Position numbers and translations under genes: made by a program. From contig NZ_VIWP01000002.1 of NCBI RefSeq assembly GCF_007829835.1, forward strand, positions 496,001 to 560,000: a stretch of 64,000 bases of DNA, read 5' to 3'. This stretch comes from Neorhizobium alkalisoli (lineage in GTDB: Bacteria > Pseudomonadota > Alphaproteobacteria > Rhizobiales > Rhizobiaceae). This document shows, in pieces, positions 1 to 8,624 of this stretch. The notes beneath the pieces are model-generated. The model searched no databases. It had not been told where the DNA came from and saw only the letters and a program-made list of their open reading frames with translations. Numbering within the stretch: the first letter of the stretch is position 1; each line of letters starts with the position of its first letter.

Positions 1-1
1 C

Positions 2-463
2 ATTCTCACCTGGGGTGCCGGCGGCCTGCCCTGGGTCTCGCTGGCGCTGACCTTCACCTGGGGTTTTTACGCGCTGTTCCGCAAGACCTTGCCGATCGGG
101 CCCAATCAGGGCTTTTTCCTCGAAGTGCTTCTGATCAGCATTCCGATGCTGCCCTATGTCATCTATCTCGAAGCGACCGGACAGGGGCATTTCCTCGCCG
201 GCAACAGCTATGACACGGTGATCCTGGCGCTGGCCGGCATCGTCACCGCCGGGCCGCTGATGATCTATGCCAATGGCGCAAAGCTTCTAAAGCTCTCGAC
301 CATCGGCATCATGCAATATATCGCGCCGACGATGATCTTTCTGATCGCGGTCTTTGCCTTCCACGAGGAATTGAGCGGCATAAAGCTCACGGCCTTCCTT
401 TTCATCTGGGCGGCACTCGTGGTTTATACGACAGGCCTGCTGCGCCAGAAGCGCAGCGCCTGA
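2..463 (+). CDS. rarD: RarD-like EamA/DMT permease, 3' part only
   Basis: The reading frame is open from the first bases of the window, so only the C-terminal 153 residues are present. The visible part has five hydrophobic segments and resembles the second EamA repeat of RarD-type permeases, including the typical run 'GPLMIYANGAKLLKLSTIG' followed by 'MQYIAPT'. RarD proteins are inner-membrane drug/metabolite transporters of about 300 residues with ten helices; the substrate is not known. An internal TTG at 89 could be misread as a start, but upstream codons continue the same family pattern, so the real start lies outside the window. A cupin gene follows 18 nt downstream on the same strand. 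Confidence 0.8.
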   Translation: MLTWGAGGLPWVSLALTFTWGFYALFRKTLPIGPNQGFFLEVLLISIPMLPYVIYLEATGQGHFLAGNSYDTVILALAGIVTAGPLMIYANGAKLLKLSTIGIMQYIAPTMIFLIAVFAFHEELSGIKLTAFLFIWAALVVYTTGLLRQKRSA

Positions 464-481
464 TCGGAGACTTTTTCAGAA

Positions 482-811
482 ATGCAGATTTCAGACATTC
501 CCTTTGGCACGACCGACTGGTCGGATGTCGAGCCGACCCACCACAAGGGCGAGACCGGCAGCGCCACCTGGCGGACCCGCAATTTCGGCGCGATCCGCGT
601 GCGTATCGTCGAATACACGCCGGGTTACCTCGCCGACCACTGGTGCGTGAAGGGCCATATCCTGATGTGCCTCGAAGGCGAGCTGAACACCGAGCTGGAA
701 GACGGCCGTACCTTCACGCTGAAACCCGGCATGAGCTATCAGGTGGCCGACAATGCCGAGCCGCACCGCTCCTCGACCGCGATCGGCGCAAAGCTCTTCA
801 TCGTCGACTGA
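482..811 (+). CDS. DHCW-motif cupin-fold protein
   Basis: A 109-residue protein with the Asp-His-Cys-Trp signature (in 'YLADHWCVKGHILMCLEGE') that names the DHCW cupin family. The following 'GELNTELEDGRTFTLKPGMSYQVADN' section fits the beta-strands of a small single-domain cupin; the His in DHCW and the later 'EPHRSS' are candidate metal ligands. Cupins of this size are often metal-binding or sugar/amide-modifying proteins, but no reaction is established here. It starts with ATG 18 nt after the permease gene, so the two are probably co-transcribed. Confidence 0.82.
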   Translation: MQISDIPFGTTDWSDVEPTHHKGETGSATWRTRNFGAIRVRIVEYTPGYLADHWCVKGHILMCLEGELNTELEDGRTFTLKPGMSYQVADNAEPHRSSTAIGAKLFIVD

Positions 812-879
812 AACTCAGGTCTTTATTTTTCCGCACGTCTTCATCCCGAAACCGGTGACCACTTTCGGGAGACATGCGC

Positions 880-1512
880 TCAGCTTCTCTGCAGGGCAAG
901 GTGCGCACCGAGCCCGACCAGAACCGCGCCGCCGGCCCGCTGTACCAGTTTCTGGGCCGTCGACGAGCGTTTCAGCCTTGCCATGACCAGTCCCGCCAGA
1001 AGCACGCTGACGAGATCGGCTATCGTGAACATGATGCTGACCACCGTTCCCAGAATGGTGAATTGCAGCCAGACCGGCAGGCTTGCCGCGCTGTCGACGA
1101 ATTGCGGCAGGAAGGCGAGGAAGAACAAAGCCGTCTTCGGGTTCAGGACCTCAACGACGATGCTTTCGAAAAAGGCCTTGCGGGCGGATTTCGGCAGGGC
1201 CTGCGGCGCATCCCCGGAGCCGTTCGACCGCGACCGGAAAAGCGAAATGCCGAGCCAGATCAGGTAGATCGCGCCGAAAAGCTTGACCAGCGCATAAGCG
1301 ACCGGCACGGCATGAAAAAGTGCCGACAGGCCGGCCGCGGCAGCAATGATATGGGCGTAGGAGCCGATATGGATGCCGAGCACCGCCATCAGCCCCGACC
1401 TGCGCCCACCCGCCATGGTGCGGGCCGCCACATAGAGCATGGCCGGCCCCGGCAGGAAGGCGAACAGCGCCGTGGTGATGAAGAAGGTGATCAACAGATC
1501 CATGCCCGGCAT
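880..1512 (-). CDS. LysE/RhtB family amino-acid exporter
   Basis: A 210-residue polytopic membrane protein with about six hydrophobic segments. The N-terminal 'FLPGPAMLYVAARTMAGGRRSG' is the LysE/RhtB signature, in which the usual GPN/GPA turn lies between helices 1 and 2. 'EVLNPKTALFFLAFLPQFV' is the second conserved block. The family exports amino acids such as threonine, homoserine lactone or lysine by proton antiport; the substrate here is unknown. The start at 1512 is preferred over the ATG at 1503 because GAAGGA lies about seven bases upstream. The gene is convergent with the cupin gene and follows the LOG gene on the same strand. Confidence 0.85.
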   Translation of the reverse strand: MPGMDLLITFFITTALFAFLPGPAMLYVAARTMAGGRRSGLMAVLGIHIGSYAHIIAAAAGLSALFHAVPVAYALVKLFGAIYLIWLGISLFRSRSNGSGDAPQALPKSARKAFFESIVVEVLNPKTALFFLAFLPQFVDSAASLPVWLQFTILGTVVSIMFTIADLVSVLLAGLVMARLKRSSTAQKLVQRAGGAVLVGLGAHLALQRS

Positions 1513-1552
1513 GTTTTTGTCCTTCGCTTGCCGCCTGTTTCGGCCTTACGCC

Positions 1553-2176
1553 TTACAGCTTGGAGATGACTTCCGCCTCGCCGCTCGTGGCGGCCTGTGC
1601 CTCGTCGCGTTCGAGGATGGCCGGAACGATGTCGTCCACTTCCGGGATGACCATCGGCTGCACCAGGTGGGCGCGGTGGATAAAGCCCTGTTCGCGCATA
1701 TGGGTGACGAGCGAGAGCATCGGATCCCAGAAGCCGCCGATATTGGCAAAGACCATCGGCTTTTCGTGGCGGCCGAGCTGGCCCCAGGTCATGATCTCGA
1801 CGATCTCTTCCAGCGTGCCGATACCGCCCGGCAGGGTGACGAAGGCATCGGAGCGCTCGAACATCTTGTGCTTGCGCTCGTGCATGTCCTTGGTGACGAT
1901 CAATTCGTCGAGCTGGCCCAATGAATGGCGGGTTGCCTCCATATCGACAAGAAATTCGGGTATGATGCCAGTTACCTGACCGCCATTCGACAGGACGCCG
2001 GCAGCAACAGCCCCCATGATGCCTTTTGTGCCGCCGCCGTAAACCAGTCGCAACCCGTGGGCGGCAATGGATTTTCCGAGCGCGCGGCCGGCTGCGAGAT
2101 AGGCTGGATCGCGGCCCGGCTGGGAACCGCAATAGACGCAGATGGATCGAATTGGCACAGTTTTCTCCATGGGCAT
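1553..2176 (-). CDS. LOG-family nucleotide 5'-monophosphate phosphoribohydrolase (TIGR00730)
   Basis: Rossmann-fold protein of about 207 residues. It carries 'SICVYCGSQPG' at the N-terminus, 'YGGGTKGIMG' and the diagnostic 'PGGIGTLEEIVE' (PGGxGTxxE), the catalytic and ribose-phosphate-binding motif of the LOG/YgdH family. Family members release free base from nucleoside 5'-monophosphates, including cytokinin riboside monophosphates in plants and some bacteria. In a plant-associated lineage this might release cytokinin, but the sequence cannot show that. The start is uncertain: GTG 2209, ATG 2197, ATG 2176 and ATG 2170 are all in frame and none has a strong ribosome-binding site. Confidence 0.85.
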   Translation of the reverse strand: MPMEKTVPIRSICVYCGSQPGRDPAYLAAGRALGKSIAAHGLRLVYGGGTKGIMGAVAAGVLSNGGQVTGIIPEFLVDMEATRHSLGQLDELIVTKDMHERKHKMFERSDAFVTLPGGIGTLEEIVEIMTWGQLGRHEKPMVFANIGGFWDPMLSLVTHMREQGFIHRAHLVQPMVIPEVDDIVPAILERDEAQAATSGEAEVISKL

Positions 2177-2328
2177 TTCAAGGCAGGGCCAATGCATGCG
2201 CCCCGACACCTAAAATTGACGGGAAATGCCCGCAAGAGCAAGGCTTTATAGAGCGAATCGCTTGTTAAGATTGGAGGAAACGGGTAATCCGGAAGTTGCG
2301 ATGGCCGTCGCCATCGGGAGAGGCTTTG

Positions 2329-4119
2329 ATGATGAAAAACCGTGCCGGCTGGCTGGCTCTGATCGTACTTGCCATTGCATCCCTGCTGATGATCTTTTTC
2401 GTGCTGCCGCGGATCGGCCAGGACGCCAAACCGCTTGGCGACGCCATCAACGCAGCCGGCAATGCCGTCAAGGATGCGGTCAATGACGACAAGCAGGCAT
2501 TGAAGCCCACGGAAGCGCCGAAAACCGGCGATCAGGCCGCCGTGACGCCCGCCCCGCAGGCCGCACAGCCGGTCGCTCCCCAGACGACGCCGAAAACCGG
2601 CCAGCTGGCGCCCGCCGCCAAGGCTGCCGTGACGCCTTCCTTCGATGTCCTGCGCGTCGAGCCGGACGGCTCTGCCGTCATCGCCGGCCGCGCCGATCCC
2701 CATTCGACGCTCGAAGTCACCGATGGCGCATCGACCATCGTCGCCAAGACCGATGTCGGCCCGAGCGGCGATTTCGTCGCCATTCTCGACAATCCGCTGC
2801 CGCCCGGCGACCATCAGCTGGTGCTGAAGGCAACCAACAAGGACGGCAAGGCCACCGTTTCGGAAGAAACGGCAACGATTTCCGTGCCGACGGACAAGAA
2901 AACCGGCAAGCTGCTCGCCATGGTAACGACACCGGGCAAGGCAAGCCGGCTGATCGCGACGCCGGAAGCGCCAAAGCCTGCGGATGCTGCCTCGCAGCCG
3001 GCAGTCACCGCAAATGCTGCCGCGCCGGCGGGCTCTGCCGCTCCAGTCACCACGCCTGCCCTGCCGCAGAATTCGACCGAGATTGCCACGACGGCACCGA
3101 ATGTTCCGGTGACTACGCCGGCCGCACCGACCGCCGTCGCTCCGGCAACGGCCGGTGCGACGCCTGCCCTGCAGATCACGGCCGTCGAGCTTGAAGGTGC
3201 AAAAATCTTCATCGCCGGCATTTCCAAATCCGGCACGACGCTGCGCGGCCTTGCCGATGGCAAGCTCGTCGGCCAGACCCGCGCCGGCAGCGATGGCCAT
3301 TTCGTCATCGAGGGTACGCTTGACCTGACGGTCGGCGATCACCGGATCAGCGTCGAGGCGCTCAACAATGCCGGCCAGCCGCAGCTGCGCGTCGAAGTGC
3401 CGTTCAACCGGCCGGTCGGCGATCAGGTTGCTGCTGTTGCGGCACCTTCGGTCTCGAGCCCGATGGCCTCGATCGATGGCGGCGCCTTCGACAAGCTGCG
3501 CAACGAGACGGTACGCGCCTTCAACCTGCTGCAGGGCCTTTATGTCAACGGCAAGGTACCGTCTGGAGAACAGATGGCAGCAGCCCGCTCCTCGACCGCA
3601 ATCGCCTTGAAGTCGATCACCGAATACCGCCTGCCGGCGGATGCCTCGGTCGCGGCACGCTCGCTCACCGACAATGCCGCCAAGGATGCCGCAACGGCGC
3701 TTGCGGCCCTGAACGGGCTGCCCAACGATGTCACCGCTGTCGGGGCTGCCCTGAAGGACATTGCCCAGATGATTGCCAAGGTCGTCGGCCCGGCAATCGG
3801 CCAGCAGCTCGACAATGCGGACGTGGCCGCGACCGCCGCTGCGACGGACGGCAATGGCGCCACGACCATCCAGCAGGCGCCGCTCACCCAGAGCGCGCGT
3901 AACTCGGTGATCATCCGCCAGGGCGACACGCTGTGGCAGATTTCCCGCCGCGTTTATGGCCAGGGCGTGCGCTACACGACGATCTATCTCGCCAACGAGG
4001 ACCAGATCCGCAATCCCGACGTGATCCAGCCCGGCCAGATCTTTGGCGTGCCGGACGAATATCGCCCGGATTCGGAAGAGCTTCACCGCGAACGGATGAT
4101 GCAGCATCGCCGGTCCTGA
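2329..4119 (+). CDS. Membrane-anchored LysM protein with Ig-like domains
   Basis: About 596 residues. After the start (ATG 2329 or 2332, preceded by GGGAGAGG) comes a single hydrophobic helix (residues about 6-27) that probably anchors the protein in the inner membrane. Next are an Ala/Pro/Thr-rich linker, an Ig-like beta domain (about 105-190), a second low-complexity linker, a second Ig-like domain (about 280-365), a helical stretch, and a C-terminal LysM domain beginning 'VIIRQGDTLWQISRRVYG' and ending 'VIQPGQIFGVP'. LysM binds peptidoglycan, so this is probably a periplasmic cell-wall-associated protein. The layout is common in Rhizobiales as an uncharacterised LysM protein. No hydrolase domain is visible, so it is likely structural or regulatory. 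Confidence 0.85.
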   Translation: MMKNRAGWLALIVLAIASLLMIFFVLPRIGQDAKPLGDAINAAGNAVKDAVNDDKQALKPTEAPKTGDQAAVTPAPQAAQPVAPQTTPKTGQLAPAAKAAVTPSFDVLRVEPDGSAVIAGRADPHSTLEVTDGASTIVAKTDVGPSGDFVAILDNPLPPGDHQLVLKATNKDGKATVSEETATISVPTDKKTGKLLAMVTTPGKASRLIATPEAPKPADAASQPAVTANAAAPAGSAAPVTTPALPQNSTEIATTAPNVPVTTPAAPTAVAPATAGATPALQITAVELEGAKIFIAGISKSGTTLRGLADGKLVGQTRAGSDGHFVIEGTLDLTVGDHRISVEALNNAGQPQLRVEVPFNRPVGDQVAAVAAPSVSSPMASIDGGAFDKLRNETVRAFNLLQGLYVNGKVPSGEQMAAARSSTAIALKSITEYRLPADASVAARSLTDNAAKDAATALAALNGLPNDVTAVGAALKDIAQMIAKVVGPAIGQQLDNADVAATAAATDGNGATTIQQAPLTQSARNSVIIRQGDTLWQISRRVYGQGVRYTTIYLANEDQIRNPDVIQPGQIFGVPDEYRPDSEELHRERMMQHRRS

Positions 4120-4835
4120 CAGCAGGGATTTTCGATGATCAGGCGCTGCGAGACGGCGCCTGAACGGCCTGCAAGACAACCCGATAGTATAAGCCCATGC
4201 CGGAGCATGGGGACGTTTGCCGCTGAGAAAAAATTAAAACGTAACCACTTCAATGGCTTGCGCGATTCTTTCGTGCGGATCGTCCCCGCATCGGAATCTG
4301 GGCGGATAATCATTCCGTCATCGGCAGGGAACCGGGTTCGCGAACCGGTTTTCGGCTTCCGGTTTAGCGTTTCCAGCAAGCTGGGCCCGGTCGCCGGTGA
4401 TGGTCGAAAAAGCGGCGGAGAGGTTTGGCACTCCTCTTGAAACCGCCCGAAACGGCCGGGGCAGGCAAAACCTGACATCCCCATACCCAAAATACACCGC
4501 CTGCCCCATTCCCATCTTCTATCGTCGCGGACGCTTGTCCGGCGCGGCGTCTGCGGCTGTCGGGAATCAAGATGAGTACGACGCTGAGTCGTTGAAAAAC
4601 GGAGCGCAGTGATTCTGCATGCAGGGCGCGAAATGATGCTCAGGCTGCACATTTCAGCGGGCATAAGGATACCGCAACGCAGCATCACAAGGGGGAAAAC
4701 GAGTGGGAATCGGCTTTTCGCAAGTTTCGCGCAGGGTTCCAGGCGCAAACCCGGCTTATCCAGGCGGCATGAACAGAGCGATCTCCCGGATAACCCAGGA
4801 GACCCGCTCATGCCGCACTCAGCAGGGGGCATGCC
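4120..4835 (+). other. Gene-poor interval with a small palindrome
   Basis: No convincing gene over about 700 bases. Open frames on both strands here lack family resemblance, good ribosome-binding sites or regular codon use. The clearest structure is the 12-base perfect palindrome GGTTCGCGAACC at 4335-4346, extended by ACC/GGT arms with one unpaired base. Several cytosine/guanine-rich short inverted repeats follow. The last part must hold the promoter of the gene starting at 4836. Confidence 0.4.
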
Positions 4836-5507
4836 ATGGTTTCCAGCATCGATTCAATGCGGCTCTGGTCGCAACAGGCAGCGCTGAAGGCCTTCAAGGA
4901 GGTCGATCAGGGCACGACGTCCAATAGTTCGACTTCGGACGGGTCCAGCATGTCGCTGGCCGATTATTTTTATTCGCAGGACAATGCGGATGACGACGGC
5001 GAAGACAGCAAGCTCTCCGCGCTTATCGCCTCATTGCAGCAGCAGGCCATGACCGGCGGCGCGACCGAGACCGATACGGAAGACGACGGCTCCGTCGACG
5101 ACATGTCGAGCAAGGCTTTCATGAAGGCTGTGCAGGAAAAGATCGACGCGCTCAAGAACAGTCCGGATACGGCTGCCATGGCCGAGACGATGCAGGAAGC
5201 GCTCGATTCCGGAAACCTGACGATTACCGACGTCGTTGCCGGCCAGCAGATCACCGGCTGGAATGTTGCCGATGACGGCACGCCGACGACACCGACCGAT
5301 ACCGATATTTCCGACTGGAGCAGTTATCTGAAGCAGCACCTGCTGCGGGATGACAATGGCCGCTACGTCCGCAATGGCGATTCCAGCCATCAGGACAAGA
5401 CGACCGGCGCCAGCTCCTATTTCGGGATGATCGGCGAGACCTATTATTACCTGTCCTGGACCAAGGCGGTAACGACGACCGCATCGAGCTCCACGACAAC
5501 CAAGTGA
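4836..5507 (+). CDS. Unrecognised acidic 223-aa protein
   Basis: I do not recognise this protein. It starts at ATG 4836 after a purine-rich GCAGGGGG box. The N-terminus is 'MVSSIDSMRLWSQQAALKAF' with no signal peptide. It is rich in Ser, Thr and Asp, with acidic low-complexity stretches around residues 25-90. A helical central part (about 85-130) includes 'KAFMKAVQEKIDALKNS', and the C-terminal part carries 'SSYFGMIGETYYYLSW'. There are no cysteines and no catalytic motif. Codon use is regular and the gene ends in a clear hairpin, so it is probably real. It stands alone, with a 700-base gap upstream. Confidence 0.65.
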   Translation: MVSSIDSMRLWSQQAALKAFKEVDQGTTSNSSTSDGSSMSLADYFYSQDNADDDGEDSKLSALIASLQQQAMTGGATETDTEDDGSVDDMSSKAFMKAVQEKIDALKNSPDTAAMAETMQEALDSGNLTITDVVAGQQITGWNVADDGTPTTPTDTDISDWSSYLKQHLLRDDNGRYVRNGDSSHQDKTTGASSYFGMIGETYYYLSWTKAVTTTASSSTTTK

Positions 5508-5524
5508 TGAGCACCGAGATGATG

Positions 5525-5546
5525 AAACGGGGTGAGAACCCCGTTT
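5525..5546 (+). terminator. Hairpin after the 223-aa protein gene
   Basis: AAACGGGG and CCCCGTTT form a perfect 8-bp stem around a 6-base loop, 17 bases after the stop at 5507. The downstream sequence (CCGTTACC) has no long T run, so termination may be moderate. It lies between convergent genes and could also serve the small minus-strand gene ending at 5578. Confidence 0.6.
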
Positions 5547-5577
5547 CCGTTACCTGATCCACGACCTTGCGTCATGA

Positions 5578-5724
5578 TCAGCCGATCAGCGCCGACAGCG
5601 TGTGGGCGACGTGCATATCCGGCACCATCTTCAGGAAACGATAGCCGGCAATGGCGGCCTCGAAAGAAACGACCCAGATGGCCAGGCTCAGGATGCTGGC
5701 GACGGCAAAAGTCTTCAAGCGCAT
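5578..5724 (-). CDS. Small single-pass membrane peptide, 48 aa
   Basis: A 48-residue frame starting at ATG 5724 behind a good GGGAGG box about seven bases upstream. The N-terminus is 'MRLKTFAVASILSLAIWVVS': two or three positive charges followed by a hydrophobic helix, as in a signal anchor or signal peptide ('EAAIAG' could be a cleavage region). The remaining 20 residues are 'YRFLKMVPDMHVAHTLSALIG'-like and weakly amphipathic. It is too short for a family call. The strong ribosome-binding site and membrane-like N-terminus favour a real gene. Confidence 0.55.
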   Translation of the reverse strand: MRLKTFAVASILSLAIWVVSFEAAIAGYRFLKMVPDMHVAHTLSALIG

Positions 5725-5989
5725 GATATCCTCCCATTGAGTGGCGTGACGGGGAAATACTCAATCCCCGCCCCTCCCCGCAATTCGGAACTCTACCTAG
5801 GGAAAAGCCCCGCTGCTTTAAGACTAAAGTCCCTGAGGGCCGGTTTTGTGCCATTCGGTTACAAAACGTGATCGCCGGATGCAGGTCCACCGATCTTTGG
5901 CGGGAACGTTTTAACCTTCACAACAACGCCGCCAAAAAGCCATCGGAAATCATCCGGTCCACGATCTCGGCGTAAATCTGCAGCGATAG

Positions 5990-6025
5990 GTTCAAACCCA
6001 CATTTGTGTTAATGTGGGTTTGAAC
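5990..6025. promoter_or_regulatory. 14-bp perfect inverted repeat, toxin-antitoxin operator
   Basis: GTTCAAACCCACAT at 5990-6003 and its exact reverse complement ATGTGGGTTTGAAC at 6012-6025 are separated by 8 bases and end 13 bases before the antitoxin start codon. Ribbon-helix-helix antitoxins normally repress their own operon by binding such repeats, so this is the likely autoregulatory operator overlapping the promoter or leader. Confidence 0.7.
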
Positions 6026-6038
6026 ATGGAGTTTCCTG

Positions 6039-6293
6039 ATGAGCCGCCTCACCATCGACATTAGCGATCAGCAGCATAAAAGCCTGAAGGCACTGGCCGC
6101 CCTCCAGGGTAAGACGATCAAGCAATACGCGCTTGAGCGGCTTTTCCCTGACGGCCAGGAAGGTGATCAGGCATTGAACGAATTACAGTCGCTTCTTGAA
6201 GGCCGCATCAGCGAAGGGCTCGCTGGAAAAGTCTCCTCGAAGAGTATCGGCGAGATCCTCGAAGAGGAACTAGCGAAGGATAGCGGTCGGTGA
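6039..6293 (+). CDS. ParD-like ribbon-helix-helix antitoxin
   Basis: An 84-residue protein starting 'MSRLTIDISDQQHKSLKALA', the beta-strand and first helix of a ribbon-helix-helix DNA-binding dimer. 'ALQGKTIKQYALERLF' supplies the second helix. The C-terminal half is acidic and helical (including 'IGEILEEELAKDSGR') and would wrap the toxin. It overlaps the downstream ParE-like gene by four bases, and a perfect inverted repeat lies just upstream, as expected for self-repression. The family assignment is firm at the fold level; the ParD versus other RHH sub-type is inferred from the partner. Confidence 0.85.
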   Translation: MSRLTIDISDQQHKSLKALAALQGKTIKQYALERLFPDGQEGDQALNELQSLLEGRISEGLAGKVSSKSIGEILEEELAKDSGR

Positions 6294-6598
6294 ACAAAGG
6301 ATATGTCCTCACCGATGCGGCCGAAGCCGATTTGCGAGGGATTATCCGCCACACGCGTGAGCAATGGGGTGATGCGCAGACACGTCGATATATTGGCGAA
6401 CTTGAGCGCGGCATTGCTAGGCTTGCGGCTCGTGACGGCATGTTCAAGGATCTCGGCGGCCTGCATCCCGAATTGCTGATGGCCCATTGCGGGCATCATT
6501 ACATCTTCTGTCTCTCCCGCGAGAAGGCGCCGGCGCTTGTCCTCGCCATCCTTCACGAGCGCATGGACCTGATGGTGAGACTAAAAGACAGGCTGTAA
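6290..6598 (+). CDS. ParE/RelE-superfamily toxin
   Basis: A 102-residue protein translated from GTG 6290 inside the antitoxin stop region (4-base overlap, translational coupling). 'YVLTDAAEADLRGIIRHTREQWG' is the N-terminal signature of ParE toxins, followed by 'RDGMFKDLGGLHPELLMAHCGHHYIFCL' and a C-terminal strand ending 'AILHERMDLMVRLKDRL', which matches the usual R-x-D-x-x-x-R-L tail. ParE toxins poison DNA gyrase, whereas RelE relatives cleave ribosome-bound mRNA. The sequence favours ParE. Neutralised by the upstream antitoxin. Confidence 0.85.
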   Translation: MNKGYVLTDAAEADLRGIIRHTREQWGDAQTRRYIGELERGIARLAARDGMFKDLGGLHPELLMAHCGHHYIFCLSREKAPALVLAILHERMDLMVRLKDRL

Positions 6599-6705
6599 GC
6601 ACGGCGGCTAGCCAAGTTTCACCAAACCGTCATTGCAACACAGGCTCTTGGCCCTTATGTGCCGGGGGCGCAGCGATTGCGCTCCCCAAGGACCGGAACC
6701 ACCCC

Positions 6706-8595
6706 ATGGCAGCGAAGAAAAAGACCATCTCGGCGGATTCGAGCAATCCGCTCGGCACCCTCGTCAATCTCTGGCCCTATATGTGGCCGACCGGCCGCGC
6801 CGATCTGAAGGCACGGGTGGTCTGGGCGACGGTTTTTCTTCTCGCCGCCAAGCTGGTGCTGCTCTCGGTTCCATATTTCTTCAAATGGGCGACGGACGCG
6901 CTAAACGGCAAGCTCGACATGGCGGGCATCCTACCGGTCTTCCTGCTTGGCGCCGTGGTTCTCGTCATAGCCTACAACTTTACCCGCATCCTGCAGGTGG
7001 GGCTGAACCAGCTGCGTGACGCGCTGTTTGCCTCGGTCGGCCAGCATGCGGTGCGCCAGCTTGCCTACAAGACGTTCGTGCACATGCATGAACTGTCTCT
7101 GCGTTTCCATCTGGAGCGCAAGACCGGCGGCCTGTCGCGCATCATCGAACGCGGCACCAAGGGCATCGAAACGATCGTCCGTTTCACCATCCTGAATTCC
7201 GTGCCGACGCTGGTCGAATTCGTTCTGACCGCAATCATCTTCTGGGCCGCCTACGGTTTCTGGTACGTGCTCGTCACCGGCGTTACCGTCTGGCTGTATA
7301 TCTGGTTCACGATCCGGGCGAGCGACTGGCGCATCGCCATTCGCCGGACGATGAACGACAACGACACCGACGCCAATACCAAGGCGATCGACTCGCTCCT
7401 CAATTTCGAAACGGTCAAATATTTCGGCAACGAGGAGATGGAGGCCAAACGCTTCGATGCCTCGATGGAGCGTTACGAAAAGGCCGCGACCGATGTCTGG
7501 ACCTCGCTCGGCTGGCTCAACTTCGGCCAGGGCGTGATTTTTGGCCTCGGCCAGACCGTCATCATGATCATGTCGGCAATGGCCGTGCAGCGCGGCGAAC
7601 AGTCGATCGGCGATTTCGTCTTCGTCAATGCGCTGCTGATGCAGCTTTCCGTGCCGCTCAATTTCATCGGCTTCGTCTATCGCGAAATCCGCCAGGGCCT
7701 GACCGATATCGAGGAAATGTTCGCGCTTCTCGAAGTGCAGGCCGAAGTGGTCGACAGCCCGGATGCAAAGGCGCTTGCCATCGGCCAGGGTGCCATCGCG
7801 TTCAAGGATGTCCGCTTTTCCTACGATCCGGCGCGGCCGATCCTGAAAGGCGTTTCCTTCGAGGTGCCGGCCGGCAAGACGGTGGCGATCGTCGGCCCCT
7901 CGGGCGCCGGCAAATCGACGATTTCGCGCCTGCTCTACCGTTTTTACGACATCCAGGGCGGTTCGATCACGATCGACGGGCAGGATGTGCGCGAAATCAC
8001 CCAGAAATCGCTGCGCTCCGCGATCGGCATGGTGCCGCAGGATACGGTCCTGTTCAATGACACCGTCGCCTACAATATCCGTTACGGGCGTCCGGGCGCT
8101 TCCGAAACCGAGGTTCAGAAGGCCGCCGAAATCGCTCAGATCGACCGCTTCATCAAGCAGCTGCCGGAAGGGTACGAGACGAAGGTCGGCGAGCGTGGCC
8201 TGAAACTGTCGGGTGGAGAGAAGCAGCGTGTGGCGATCGCCCGCACGATTTTGAAGGCACCGCCGATCCTGATCCTCGACGAGGCGACCTCGGCGCTCGA
8301 CACGACGACGGAACACGAGATCCAGTCGGCGCTCGACCAGGTGTCGAAGAACCGCACGACGCTGGTGATCGCGCACCGCCTCTCGACCGTCATCAATGCC
8401 GACGAGATCATCGTATTGCGCCATGGCGAGATCGCCGAGCGTGGCACCCATACGGCCTTGCTCGAAGAAAACGGGCTTTATGCCTCGATGTGGAACCGCC
8501 AGCGCGAAGCCGTGCAGGCGGAAGAACAGCTGCGCCGCGTGCGCGAAAGCGACGAGATGGGCGTGGTCGTGCGCGGCCAGCCGGCGGCGGAATGA
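6706..8595 (+). CDS. Atm1-type ABC exporter (fused membrane and ATPase domains)
   Basis: 629 residues with an N-terminal six-helix type I exporter domain (about 25-330) and a C-terminal nucleotide-binding domain. Walker A is GPSGAGKST (397-405), the signature is LSGGE (501-505), Walker B ends with D525-E526, and the H-loop is in 'IAHRLSTV'. 'RIIERGTKGIETIVRF' and 'NFETVKYFGNEEMEAKRFD' are characteristic of the Atm1/HMT1 group. Bacterial Atm1 exports glutathione conjugates and metal-glutathione complexes, and supports iron-sulfur and heavy-metal homeostasis. The start at ATG 6706 is chosen because upstream in-frame codons show no conserved sequence. A small membrane peptide gene follows and may be coupled. 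Confidence 0.9.
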   Translation: MAAKKKTISADSSNPLGTLVNLWPYMWPTGRADLKARVVWATVFLLAAKLVLLSVPYFFKWATDALNGKLDMAGILPVFLLGAVVLVIAYNFTRILQVGLNQLRDALFASVGQHAVRQLAYKTFVHMHELSLRFHLERKTGGLSRIIERGTKGIETIVRFTILNSVPTLVEFVLTAIIFWAAYGFWYVLVTGVTVWLYIWFTIRASDWRIAIRRTMNDNDTDANTKAIDSLLNFETVKYFGNEEMEAKRFDASMERYEKAATDVWTSLGWLNFGQGVIFGLGQTVIMIMSAMAVQRGEQSIGDFVFVNALLMQLSVPLNFIGFVYREIRQGLTDIEEMFALLEVQAEVVDSPDAKALAIGQGAIAFKDVRFSYDPARPILKGVSFEVPAGKTVAIVGPSGAGKSTISRLLYRFYDIQGGSITIDGQDVREITQKSLRSAIGMVPQDTVLFNDTVAYNIRYGRPGASETEVQKAAEIAQIDRFIKQLPEGYETKVGERGLKLSGGEKQRVAIARTILKAPPILILDEATSALDTTTEHEIQSALDQVSKNRTTLVIAHRLSTVINADEIIVLRHGEIAERGTHTALLEENGLYASMWNRQREAVQAEEQLRRVRESDEMGVVVRGQPAAE

Positions 8596-8624
8596 CCGAC
8601 CGCGCGAGAGGAAAAGACAAGACC

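Noticed and set aside
1972..4179. 735-aa frame on the minus strand opposite the LysM gene
   Set aside because: It mirrors the codon pattern of the LysM gene, is rich in Arg/Gly without domains, and crosses into the LOG gene; an antisense shadow.
4083..4832. 249-aa minus-strand frame in the gene-poor interval
   Set aside because: Overlaps the end of the LysM gene, contains no motif, and codon use is irregular. The interval is better left as non-coding.
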